This document shows, one piece after another, positions 9,240 to 18,440 of a DNA stretch of 47,511 nucleotides; within the stretch, counting starts at the first letter, position 1, and the number at the start of each line of letters is the position of its first letter. The stretch lies in the NCBI GenBank assembly GCA_033557685.1, contig JAWQRN010000039.1:1-47511 (forward strand), read 5' to 3'. Made by a program: the position numbers and the translations under genes. Origin of the DNA: Sperchopsis tessellata. Lineage: Eukaryota; Arthropoda; Insecta; Coleoptera; Hydrophilidae. The notes beneath the pieces are model-generated. The model was not told the DNA's origin. It saw only the letters and a list, made by a program, of their open reading frames with translations, and made no database searches.

Positions 9240-10770
9240 ATATAACATCATATTATAAATAAAATATATTTTTTTAAATATATTTATATATCCATCAGGG
9301 TTATTACGTTATCCGTCTTCCAATTCCCAATCGTCCCAGTTTCTCCAGGTCTCTCCGTCAATGTCTTCTCCGTGGTCTTCCTCTCCTTCTTCCCTGTGGT
9401 GTCCAGTGTAGTACTTTCTTCGGTAGTCGATCTTGATTCATTCTCTGCACATGTCCGTACCATCCAAGTTGTGCAGTTCTTATGTCATCTACAATGTCAT
9501 GTTTTACTTCCATTATATCCCTTGTGTCTTCATTTCTAATCCTTTCTAATCTAGATTTTCCAGTTGCTTTTCTTGGGTAATAGTCCATTTCTGTGGCTTT
9601 TAGTGTTTTTTCTGTCTTATCCTTTATAGGCCACACTTCACTACGACAGGTAATTATACTTCTAATTATTGAGTTATATATTCTGTGTTTGTTTTCCTTT
9701 GTTGTGTTTTTATCCCATAGTATGCTGTTTAGCATGGATACAGCTTTCCCACTTTGTAGATTTCTCTTGTCTATTGCTTCGTCATGTATTCCCTCTTTCG
9801 ATATTTTTACGCCTAGTTATTTATATGAACTGCAAAGTTTGATGTATTGCTTATCGGAGATATGCAGATCTTGTTGTTCTCTTCCTATACATATGTATTC
9901 GGTTTTCTGTATGTTAACCTCTAGGTCCCATTTGTCATACTCTTCAATTAGTTTGCGTGTTATATATTCAATATCATCCATATCCTGTGCAATCACAACT
10001 TGATCATCAGCAAATGCCAAGGTGTATGCCCATTGTTTAGCAATTTCTTTTCCATCTTGTTAATGCGCTTTCCAAATATATTTTAAATAGTGTTGGCGAT
10101 ATACATCACCCTTGTTTGAGCCCTTATGTTATTGAAAACCCGGTTGTTAAGTCTTTCCCTAATTTTGTTTGTGCTCTTGCATTATTATATAGCGATTTTA
10201 TTGCTTTTATTATTTCCGCATTTATGTTAGTATGTTGTAAAGCTTCCCATAATTTTTCTAGAGGGACGCTGTCATATGCTTTTTTAAAATCCACAAATAG
10301 CAAATGTACTTCCTGGTTATATGCTATTTTCTTTTCTATGATTTGGGTTAATGTAAATGGATGGTCAATGGTGGATTTTCCTGCTCTGAAACCGGCTTGC
10401 TCTTCTGCCTCCATTGCACTATATTCGTCCTCGATCCTGTTTTTAAGTATTCTTCCATACTTTCTGCTGATTGTATTGGTTACCGATACTCCTCCATAAT
10501 TGTCGCATTAATTTTTTTAACCCCTTTCTTGTGGATTATCGATATATATGAAAGCTTCCATTCCTTTGGTACTTCCGATCTATTTATACACTTTTGGAAT
10601 AGATTTGTGAGTATCTCCATGAATATTCCCCGGTCACGCCGCTCTACCGTTTTTTGTCGTCTGTTAACATTTTGGCGAAATATTGATTCCATGTTTGGAC
10701 TGTTATTGGGGAAATTATATCTTTTTTCCTCTCCCGTCTCATGTTCTTGAGTGTTCTTCAACTTTCGGTG
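9240..10770 (-). mobile_element. Decayed non-LTR retrotransposon (LINE) in MTRR intron 3
   Basis: Minus-strand reverse transcriptase in several frames. From 10761 downward: an N-terminal RT segment with SYISIIHKKG; 10414-10124 with AGFRAGKSTIDH and LLFVDFKKAYDSVPLEKLWE; 10020-9817 with AFADDQVVIAQD (the usual YADD is FADD); and 9735-9358 with LGWYGHVQRMNQDRLPKK and a GRRRGRPRRR tail, which is typical of the C terminus of RTE/CR1-like arthropod LINEs. Frameshifts and stops separate the segments. The 3' end is near the AT-rich tract at about 9250-9290. The element is antisense to MTRR. Confidence 0.85.
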
Positions 10771-11179
10771 CTTTTTCTTCCTTCTAGGTATGTGTTGAGT
10801 CTAGATCATGTTCTCTCCCATCTTTCATTCTTTTTTAAATCAATCCTAAAAAATATTCTTGTACTGTTGTAAAAAACTCAACACAGATCTTTGTATTTAA
10901 AATATGTTTCTTTGTTTCATTACACTCGTTATTTATATATTTTAATTTGACAAAGCGCTAAAGAAGCAGTGATAAACAGGGTCATTTTAACAGAGTAAAT
11001 AGGAATAGGGGCACACGCTATCAAGCATAAACTTGTTTTACTTTAATTATTAATAAGTTTACAGAAAGGTTCTGACTCTGACGATAGTGTCATGTGTCAG
11101 TTTTTTTTCTCTCATTAAGCAATTGTCGGTAGCAAGAGATTGCATAAAAAACGCCTTTTCTTTACTACTTCTTTAAAAA
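10771..11179. other. MTRR intron 3, gene-free stretch
   Basis: AT-rich intron. May hold the distal end of the MITE interrupted by the LINE (see 8945). No other feature. Confidence 0.4.
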
Positions 11180-11650
11180 TCTGGGTGTTTTGCTACAAAT
11201 TAATCAATGATTTTGGTTAGTCACAAAATTTTTACTGAGGAAATCTGTAGCAAGTTCTTTGGGTTCTTAGTTTTCAGAATCACTATTTTCAGGTTTGCTA
11301 TATCCTGCTCATCTACATTTCCCAATCCCGCTGTATTGACTACATTGACAATTTGGTTAATAAGGGACCCTTCTTGTTGAAAACCCATGGATATCTCTGG
11401 CTATATCATTTTTCACACCCGTTTATACATTTATAAGCTATTTCCTTCCAAACGAATTCAGTGTTGCCTATGGGGTCCATAATGGTATATTTCTTCCAAA
11501 ATTGCATAATTGATTCTATATTTTCACCATCTGTTTTAACAAATAGTTGTTGACATGTGCAATGAAGGCTTCGAGTAGAACCGCATTATATTGAATCATG
11601 GAATATGGGATAGTGTTAAAGTGGGCTTTGTTGTATTTCTGTGTACTTAA
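11180..11650 (-). mobile_element. Tigger/pogo-type transposase remnant
   Basis: In shifting minus-strand frames it reads a pattern like FWKKYTIMDPIGNTEFVWKE (about 11505-11445), then CINGC, then LINQIVNVVNTAGLGNVDEQ and DIANLK (about 11375-11295). This matches the order in Tigger-family DDE transposases: FWxxYxIxDAIxNIxxAW, LNGVWKKLWP, then an acidic 'VDEEDI' tail. The remnant is heavily damaged. Confidence 0.55.
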
Positions 11651-11794
11651 TAGAGTAATGATGAAGTTTTATATATAAAAACCCTAATATCAACTGTCAT
11701 TTGAAGAAGTGGTACCTAACAGATGTTATATTACGTAAATTTTAAAACGTTATTTTCAAATTCGATGAAAAAACGGTATGTGTTAAAGAAAAAG

Positions 11795-12225
11795 GTGTGC
11801 CAAAGATGATTATAAATAAGATGCACTTACTTAAGACATTATCTCTTGAACTTTGTTGTTTGTTTATTTAACTTCGGCCTATTTCCGCTGTTATGGCCAA
11901 TCTTCGATGCCAGAGATTAGGCTTCCACAGCTGGAAATTTTGCCGTATCTAGTGCTCCAACTGGTATTGGGTTCTTTAATGGTCACATGGTCTTCATATA
12001 CCTACAATACGCATGACCCACAGTTTTTCGTCTCTCCCGGAATACGAGTACCACAAAGACTTTTCCCTAATCACAAAAAGCCGGCCGCTGAGTCTGAACC
12101 CACGGTTAGTAGCCTAGTACTTAGCCACTGAGCTAATGAGATGGCTAAATATAATAAGATATTTAAAAATCTTTATTTAGTGAGATAGTGCCAAAGACAA
12201 TTATTATAAGATGCACTGACGTATA
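11795..12225. repeat. Diverged direct repeats flanking the SINE
   Basis: TGCCAAAGATGATTATAAAT (11799-11818) followed by AAGATGCACTTAC recurs as TGCCAAAGACAATTATTAT (12190-12208) followed by AAGATGCACTGAC. The copies lie about 390 bp apart and bracket the SINE at 11850-12150. They are too long and too diverged for a target-site duplication. Confidence 0.6.
11850..12150 (-). mobile_element. Full-length tRNA-derived SINE
   Basis: Read on the minus strand, a tRNA-like head starts near 12148: A-box region TTAGCTCAGTGGCTAAG (about 12138-12122), B-box GGGTTCAGACTC (about 12107-12096). A body of about 230 bases follows and the 3' end reads GTTAAATAAACAAACAAC. The 51-bp fragment at 5649-5699 shares the last about 50 bases. 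The plus-strand ORF over this region is an artefact. It lies in MTRR intron 3, antisense to the gene. Confidence 0.8.
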
Positions 12226-12339
12226 ATGCACCTTTATTCAGCATTTTCTTTCTTCTTTAGACTGCACCTCATGAAATATTGATACTAAATACAAATTAAC
12301 AACCACGCCACATCTCCATCTTGGAAAACTATTTTATCG

Positions 12340-12705
12340 AATTTGCCAACCTCCATATGGGATAAGCCCTGCCGAGATCCTGTCGCCCAATAGGAGAGTG
12401 GCACGCCGAACATTGCTAAGGTTTCCTATTGGTGCCCGACTACGCTATATATATATATATATAAGGCGGTAAACTATGGAAATCGTTTTATTCTGACTAG
12501 CCTTTCTGAGAGCTAGATGTCAGTTTATACTTAGCACTTTTTAGAGCTGGTCGGCACCTGCATCTAGCACTTTTCAGAGCTGCATGGAAATCTACAATTA
12601 GCACTTTTTAGAACTACATATCTTGATGATATTTGTGGACAAAAAGTCAGCAAAAAAAAAGCCAACACATGGTTATCTCCCGAAAAACCGGCAGATATTT
12701 TTTAA
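12340..12705 (+). repeat. Palindromic-family element copy with four 33-bp tandem units
   Basis: The left part (12340-12450) contains inverted CCAATAGG (12391-12398) and CCTATTGG (12425-12432), then a TA run. From 12498 four units of about 33 bp begin with CTAGCCTTTCTGAGAGCTAG, TTAGCACTTTTTAGAGCTGG, CTAGCACTTTTCAGAGCTGC and TTAGCACTTTTTAGAACTAC. Then TTGATGA (12623-12629), GGAC (12637-12640) and AAAGCCAACACA with TTATCTCCCGAAAAACCGG (12658-12691), all shared with the element at 17151-17496. It ends about 90 bp before MTRR exon 4. Confidence 0.7.
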
Positions 12706-12792
12706 CTGTTTATCAGCGCTTCATATATATTAACGTATAATTTCACAGAAATACACATATTGATCTAATTTCAAACTGTTATTTGATTTCAG

Positions 12793-13710
12793 TTGTTCCT
12801 TCGAACTTTAATTGATTTTACAACAAATGAAGATGAAGCAAATAAACTTAGGCATATCTGCACACCGGCAGGATCAACTGAATACAATTCATTAATACAG
12901 GAAGATGGAAAAACACTGTTAGGGCTTTTTAAAACTTTTCCATCATGTGAAATTCCTGTAGTCAGGTTATTGGAACACCTTACCCCACTAAGACCGAGAC
13001 CTTATTCCATTTCGTCTTCTCCTCTAGCTAATAATAAAGAATTACATTTTACCATATCAGTACTCGAAGGAGAAAAGAAAGGAGTTTGTTCAGGTTGGTT
13101 AGAAAGACGCATTGAAAGCAATTGCATACAGTCAATAGAAGATGTCTCAAGACAATTACAACTATTAAATATAAAATGTGATAGTACATTTAGTATACCA
13201 TTTTACTTCCGAAAAAGAAATGCCTTTGAACTACCTGAAAACTCCGAGAGGCCTCTTATAATGGTTGGACCAGGTACTGGTATTGCTCCATTTATAGGAT
13301 TTTTGCAGCATAGGAAAATGCAAAAACTAACCAATATAAATCTAGGAGAAGCGTGGTTATTTTTTGGCTGCCGATATTCTTCAAAGGACTTTTTGTACAA
13401 GCAAGAAGTTGCAGAATACTTGACTGAAGGAGTATTATCAAAGTTGTTTGCATCATTCTCTAGAGAATCAGACAATAAGTCTTACGTCCAACATAATCTG
13501 CTTAAAAATAGCAGAGAGGTGATGAAGCTACTTTTAGAACAAGATGCTGTTTTTTATATTTGTGGTGAAGCTAAATCTATGAAGCAAGATATTAAAAATG
13601 CGTTATCATTGAGCCTAATTGATTATTCTGGAAATACAATACAAGAAGCAGAAGCCATTATTTTGAGTTGGCAAAAAAATAATAAATATGTTGAAGATAT
13701 TTGGATATAA
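12793..13710 (+). CDS. MTRR: MTRR homologue, terminal exon (FAD and NADPH domains)
   Basis: A 305-codon terminal exon after the acceptor GATTTCAG (12785-12792). Methionine synthase reductase regenerates cob(II)alamin-inactivated methionine synthase by passing NADPH electrons through FAD and FMN. Visible motifs in exon residue numbers: RPRPYSISSS (about 66-75, FAD-binding RxYS), GVCSGWL (about 97-103), GPGTGIAPFIGFLQHR (about 159-174, NADPH pyrophosphate loop), WLFFGCRYSSKDFLYK (about 188-203), YICGEAKSMKQDI (about 255-267) and the C terminus YVEDIWI, against YLQDIWS in human. GFLQHR together with WLFFGCR favours MTRR over P450 reductase or NOS. The stop is TAA at 13708-13710. Convergent with Pak3. 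Confidence 0.92.
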   Translation: MFLRTLIDFTTNEDEANKLRHICTPAGSTEYNSLIQEDGKTLLGLFKTFPSCEIPVVRLLEHLTPLRPRPYSISSSPLANNKELHFTISVLEGEKKGVCSGWLERRIESNCIQSIEDVSRQLQLLNIKCDSTFSIPFYFRKRNAFELPENSERPLIMVGPGTGIAPFIGFLQHRKMQKLTNINLGEAWLFFGCRYSSKDFLYKQEVAEYLTEGVLSKLFASFSRESDNKSYVQHNLLKNSREVMKLLLEQDAVFYICGEAKSMKQDIKNALSLSLIDYSGNTIQEAEAIILSWQKNNKYVEDIWI

Positions 13711-13720
13711 TTTACATGAT

Positions 13721-13726
13721 AATAAA
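13721..13726 (+). terminator. Candidate poly(A) signal of MTRR
   Basis: AATAAA 11 bases after the MTRR stop codon, with T-rich sequence downstream. The 3' UTR would be very short. Confidence 0.5.
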
Positions 13727-13964
13727 TGTTTCTGCTATTTTTGTTAATATTTTGTTTTATTTGTAAACCATTCTTTTTAATCTGTAACCTCTGATATGCA
13801 CCTTTTTTTTTGGATTACTGCATTGCATCATTTTCTAAGAATTCGTCTATATAGAAACCAGTATACATACCTTCAAATCTGATTTGGCTGTGTATCACAA
13901 CAGAATGCTGGATTAACATAAAATTTGCTTTAGATGAATTTTTGGTGGGTTAGTTTATCATGTG

Positions 13965-14097
13965 GCTGCGTTTAAAAAATTCGTACCTTTAACAAAAGTG
14001 CGTTGTGTATCACCGATGACATATTTTCGGATTGTGTGGAATATGTCACCGGTGATGCAATACAGCAGTTATGCATTTTACCATTTAAACGCTAAGA
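13965..14097. repeat. Imperfect foldback hairpin
   Basis: The core is ATCACCGATGACATATT (14010-14026) and AATATGTCACCGGTGAT (14041-14057), 17-bp arms with one mismatch around a 14-base loop. Outer parts (GCGTTTAAA near 13968 and TTTAAACGC near 14086) also pair, giving a roughly 130-bp foldback. No terminal repeats of a known transposon family recognised. Confidence 0.65.
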
Positions 14098-15547
14098 TTC
14101 ATATCAGCATATATAAACAAAAGGAAACAGCTAGCAAATCTCAATACATCAGCGGGGGTGCATGTTACAGCAAACATGTTAATTAAATATTGTCATTTCA
14201 ATTAAACAAAGCTGTTCTTAGGCTAGGAGTCAAGCATTCTCCATGCTGTATTTCTGTAGATAAATTACTAAATACTGTAATCAGGGAGTGCTTACAGAGA
14301 CTGGGCTGTATTTATATCACGTACTTCGTGAAATTGCTTCAATTAGAAAGCTGTTATTATTTTAATTCATTTGTTCAATTTTACATTTGTTAATTTTCTC
14401 TTTGTTTCCTGCCGTAAATAACCAATATGTTTTTCTAATTTAAACAGACTGTTGAAAAACTGTTTTCTTGCTCTGAAATTCTTAAGAGCTCATATCTCTT
14501 TCCTCTAGATTATTCTCCAACTTTTCTGCAAGTTTTTTTATATGGGAGGAACCGTTAAATATTTATCTTAATAATTAAAAAATATTGCAGCTGCTACATA
14601 TTTCATCTAAAATATATTTTGAGTTTTTATTCTTTTTAATGTAAATTTGTGTACATTGACAAGACCTAACTGGTTCTAATGTGTTACAGTAAGTACACTT
14701 TATTTTAGTTTGTTATTTTTTACATTATTCCATACAAAAGATATATTGCTGCTGTTACATTTGACCTAATTTTTATAGCATACATTATTTACTAATGTTC
14801 TAGTGAACCTACTATTTTTATGGTTTAGTTCATAAAACTTGGATACCTGGGTGATCAAGAGCCTTCATAGTGTTGTGGCAGTTGAAAAACTTCTTCATGA
14901 TAACAAATGATTAAGAACTCATAACAAAGGCATTGCAGTTTTCCACAAGCGCCAACAAAATCTATGAATCTGGTCAGTACCATGCTCAGTGGCTCTCATC
15001 AACTTTTATCTCCAAAGCGAAAACGAATTAACACAAGTGAAATGAATTTTAAATAAATATATAAAAGAATATTGTAATATCTTTATTATAGATTTCCATA
15101 TAAACTAAATTTAAATATACATTTTATAAAAATGTCAATAAATGTACAACTATGTAAAAAGTTTAAGAAATATATATATTTGATTAACCTTCGGAGGTTA
15201 TAAACTACAACTATTAAACCATAAGAACAATTTTAAGGTTTTAATAATATTGGTATAAAATATAACTTTAATATAAAAATACGTAATCACAAATTTTTGG
15301 TCCCTAAAATTACATAGCTTTAAAGCACAGTCGTGTTAAGATTTTATGTGATTTAAAACGTCAATACTAAATAACAAAAGTACTATGTACAAGAAACATG
15401 GACTAATTTGTCAATGATTATATTTTAGAGTACAGCTCATTATTTAATACTATTCTGTCAGTTTATTTAAATGAATATGTTTCTAAGGGGCAGGGGTATT
15501 TCATATTATACATAAAAAGGTAAATGTCCAGATAGGAAATGGTAATG
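14098..15547. other. Gene-free stretch between MTRR and Pak3
   Basis: AT-rich with only short ORFs. No coding or RNA gene recognised. Confidence 0.45.
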
Positions 15548-15637
15548 TTACCTCATCTTCAGGATGGATGGTTAATAATGACAAGAAACTCAGCTAGTCC
15601 ATCCTTAAGATAAGGTAAGATGCCTCGAAACCGGTCG
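15548..15637. repeat. Inverted repeat with CGAAACCGGTCG motif
   Basis: TTACCTCATCTTCAGGATGG (15549-15568) pairs with CCATCCTTAAGATAAGGTAA (15599-15618), with two mismatches. The right arm is followed by ATGCCTCGAAACCGGTCG (15620-15637). On the plus strand it reads CTTAAGA-T-AAGG-loop-CCTC-GAAAC. The left arm, on the minus strand, gives CTGAAGA-T-GAGG. Confidence 0.65.
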
Positions 15638-16110
15638 ACTATTATTAAATAATTTATAGATAGTTGGGTGTTTCTTTTCTGGACTTTTACCTTTTTTTTT
15701 AATTTAAAGTTTATCTTTAGCTTTTGGGTAAACTATGTTTCTTGTACACAGTCCATAAAAGTAAACACTTTATTAAAAATAACAATTGCAGAAATACGTA
15801 ACTACAAAAATCACAAAAATATCAAAAATTAGTATGTAATTTCTTTGGTATAATCAATTAAATATATTCATAAAACGTATAGATATCAACTCTTAAGTCA
15901 CATAAAAATTTTTTTCAGAACATTTATTTGAGCAACTGTAAGGTTTGATTAATTTGAGGCACTTTAACACAGTTTTATATCTCTTAAAAATACTGTAATT
16001 GAATTATCTTAATAAAAAAAAGTAGTTTGTATAATATATAAAAATATTTGTTTTATCCAGAGCTGTACAAAGTTAATAATTTTAAACTAAAAAAAAAAAA
16101 TAGACCCTAG
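15638..16110. other. Gene-free stretch
   Basis: AT-rich. Nothing recognised. Confidence 0.45.
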
Positions 16111-16362
16111 TCAAGGGGCCTTGAGTGAGAATATTTGTTGAGGTTGTAGTTTTGAATCCATCTGAGGTGGGCAAATTTCTTGGGAAAAAGGAACACAATA
16201 TATATCACATTCCAGAAAGGATGTAAAACTGTATGTTTCATGTATTGTAAATGTTTGAGACCACATGCATTTAGCAAAATTTCTAGATACAGTAACATTT
16301 TCCACTTGTGGTGTTTGAGCAAAAATAGGCTGAGGCTTTTTAAGAAATATTTTTCTGTACAA
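16111..16362 (-). CDS. Hypothetical ORF, possible orphan exon
   Basis: An 83-codon minus-strand frame with varied, protein-like composition: KPQPIFAQTPQVENVTV at about residues 9-25, four Cys in the second half, and QEICPPQMDSKLQPQQ near the end before TGA. No family recognised. A possible acceptor (TTGTACAG, about 16366-16359) lies at its start, so it could be a terminal exon of an unseen gene, but no partner exon was found in 16363-20700. An overlapping second minus-strand frame is also open. It could equally be transposon-derived or chance. Confidence 0.25.
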   Translation of the reverse strand: MYRKIFLKKPQPIFAQTPQVENVTVSRNFAKCMWSQTFTIHETYSFTSFLECDIYCVPFSQEICPPQMDSKLQPQQIFSLKAP

Positions 16363-16892
16363 TTTCTTCCATTAGTTTACTTTATAAACAAAATTTGTTT
16401 TTATAAAATAGTCATTGCTTTCTGATTAAAACCAGTCTCTAATAAAAAAAAAATTCCGATAAAGAAAGCTAAATGATCAGGTCGAAATAAGGGGCGTTTC
16501 GTCAAGGTGTACACTTTGATGAATATGTGTAGATGTACTTGGGTTATACCATGGATGGATGTATATGTGTAAATAGACATAACTGTACAATACGTTGCCC
16601 AACAGTATGTCTTTCAGATTAAAATAGATAAAAACAAATGTTACAGCGTTCACAGCTCTGGTTCAATCATTGACAAAGTTATTATAAAATCCCCAGTGCT
16701 TCCTTTAAAAAAAATATATACAACATGTGGTTATTCATAAAATAATAAACATAAAGTGTTTTACTAATTAATAAAACCAATTTGATACCACTTTTGAACT
16801 ATTATATTATAAATGCAGAAATCTGGTAGAACAAACAATTCACCTTTCCTTTTAGAGGAAACCATATTTATATATTTGATTAATTATCCTAA
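16363..16892. other. Gene-free stretch
   Basis: AT-rich. No feature recognised. Confidence 0.45.
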
Positions 16893-17014
16893 AAGTTTCG
16901 TCTCCAACACAGTGACATGTATAAAAATTTACTTTAATCTTTTAGCCCTTTAGCTTTGATAAATTATAGTTGTTATCACTAAGTGATATGTCATTGTGTT
17001 GGAGATAAAAACTT
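16893..17014. mobile_element. 122-bp MITE-like element with 28-bp inverted termini
   Basis: AAGTTTCGTCTCCAACACAG at 16893-16912 (continuing TGACATGT) is the reverse complement, with a few mismatches, of the sequence ending GTGTTGGAGATAAAAACTT at 17014. An inner hairpin TTATCACT/AGTGATA sits near 16974-16988. There is no coding capacity. No clear target-site duplication was identified. Confidence 0.55.
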
Positions 17015-17150
17015 AATATTACAGGTGACTGTTCAGAAATCATTTGAACAAAATCAGCATAAGAGGCAAAGTACCGTTAGTAGTAATGGTCAATGTACAC
17101 CAACCTATCTGTAAAATGAGCACAATTAACCTATCTAACAATATTGTCTG

Positions 17151-17535
17151 ATATCTTCAGCTTTTCCGGGAGATAACAGTGTGTTGGCTTTTGGTTTTGC
17201 CGACGTTTCGTCCGCCGTTGCAGGGGACATTATTAAGATATGTAGCTCTTAAAAGTGCTAATTAAACATTGCCATGTAGCTCTGAAAAGTACTAGCTGTA
17301 GGTGCTGACCAGCTCTAAAAGGTGGTAATAATAGAATAACATGTGGCTCTCACCAGTGCTAGTTAAGAAATAATATAATATATAATTAGCACTTCTAAGA
17401 GCTACATGTCTTGATAATGTCTCCTGCAACAGTGGACGAAACGTCGGGAAAACCAAAAGCCAGCACACGGTTATCTCCCGGAAAACCTGAAGATATTTAC
17501 TGTGGCCGTGGAAGTCTATGTACTGAATTAATATT
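17151..17535. repeat. Palindromic element with long arms and 34-bp tandem units
   Basis: Arms 17151-17266 and 17383-17496 are reverse complements with scattered mismatches. The outer parts hold TTCCGGGAGATAACA / GTTATCTCCCGGAAA, and the inner parts GCCGACGTTTCGTCC / GGACGAAACGTCGG. The centre carries units spaced about 34 bp: GTAGCTCTTAAAAG (17241), GTAGCTCTGAAAAG (17276), CCAGCTCTAAAAGG (17310), GTGGCTCTCACCAG (17343). The right flank GTGGCCGTGGAAGTCTATGT is shared with the copy at 26208-26455. Confidence 0.85.
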
Positions 17536-17839
17536 ATCTGATGTTACCAATTTTACAATTCTAGATATCTTTGTCGGACTTTTGCATAGGATGTACTAAT
17601 ATGTTACACAAGTTCTTAGCTAACGAAATCTTCAGCCTTTGTGAAGTACTAGTATGAATATCTTCACCACAAAATGTGTTCAGTACTTTAAATTGAAAAT
17701 TCACACGATGCTGAAGAAAAAATGTCTGATAAAATAATTCCATAGAAATTATCATTAATTTTGTGGACTAAACTTTTGATGATAAAAAAATATATGACAG
17801 CAAATAGGGTAAATTATATTAGAAAAATCAAGAGTATGC
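17536..17839. other. Gene-free stretch
   Basis: AT-rich. The minus-strand ORF at 17561-17755 has no recognised similarity. Confidence 0.4.
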
Positions 17840-18060
17840 TCCATACAACTACTTTAGGGAGTTGAGGATTATGCCATCTCTGTACATTTATAAACTAATA
17901 ATGTATGCAAGGCAGAATTTACTAGATTTTCTAACGAACATAATTGTGGCCACTGGCATGGTTACAAGGCATGCTGACCAATTGAGGATTTCTGTTTATG
18001 GTACTACTTATATGAAAATAGGACCATTTTATTGTGCCATTAAAGCGACAGCCTCCAAAA
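17840..18060 (+). mobile_element. LINE C-terminal fragment (jockey/CR1-like)
   Basis: Reads LRIMPSLYIYKLIMYARQNL then TRHADQLRISVYGTTYMK and GPFYCAIK. This matches the order LPSLYIxExLxYxKxNL / TRHxxxLRxPxxRTxxYxxxPLYxxIKxYNxLP at the C terminus of many jockey- and CR1-like LINEs. The readable stretch is about 70 codons; the rest of the element is absent. Confidence 0.5.
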
Positions 18061-18109
18061 TGGGGTTTGCGAGATAATTCATAATACATTAATAATTCAC
18101 ATTACCAAA

Positions 18110-18440
18110 GCATAATTCGTGCTCATATCTCAACCTGTATGAAGGAGCAGGAACTGGCAATAAAGAGATTCGAAGTATAATCTGCTCTAGCTCAATACAC
18201 TATGAACACTGGGCACAGAATAAACTTGCAGGACACAAAAACAACAACACATGAAATATTCCTAAAACACAGAACTTTATGGGAAGCTGTCGAAATAGAA
18301 AAGAGCCTTATTGTCTGAATAAACGTGACGATGGCTTGCTTTTCCCTTACACGTAGCAACCAGTAATTGGAAAATTGAGTTTCAGGAGTGCCAATAGGAT
18401 GTGCCTATTATTTAAGAGCCTCAACTAGTCAGGAGTATAT
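18110..18440 (+). mobile_element. Penelope-like element 3' coding remnant
   Basis: Across frames: ALAQYTMNTGHRINLQDTK (about 18188-18244), HEIFLKHRTLWEAVEIEKS (about 18252-18308), then LNKRDDGLLFPYT after a frameshift. This order, AxAxHxxxTGHxI, then REAxEIxK, then NRDDG, is typical of the sequence after the GIY-YIG core in Penelope-like elements. Stops and a frameshift show it is dead. Confidence 0.6.

Noticed and set aside
12096..12145. tRNA gene on the minus strand
   Set aside because: Head of a SINE; the body and AAATAAACAAAC tail follow directly.
12448..12463. TA run as a functional TATA cluster
   Set aside because: Simple TA microsatellite; another lies at the window end (47497-47511). 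The nearby inverted CCAAT boxes make a promoter thinkable, but the evidence is too thin.
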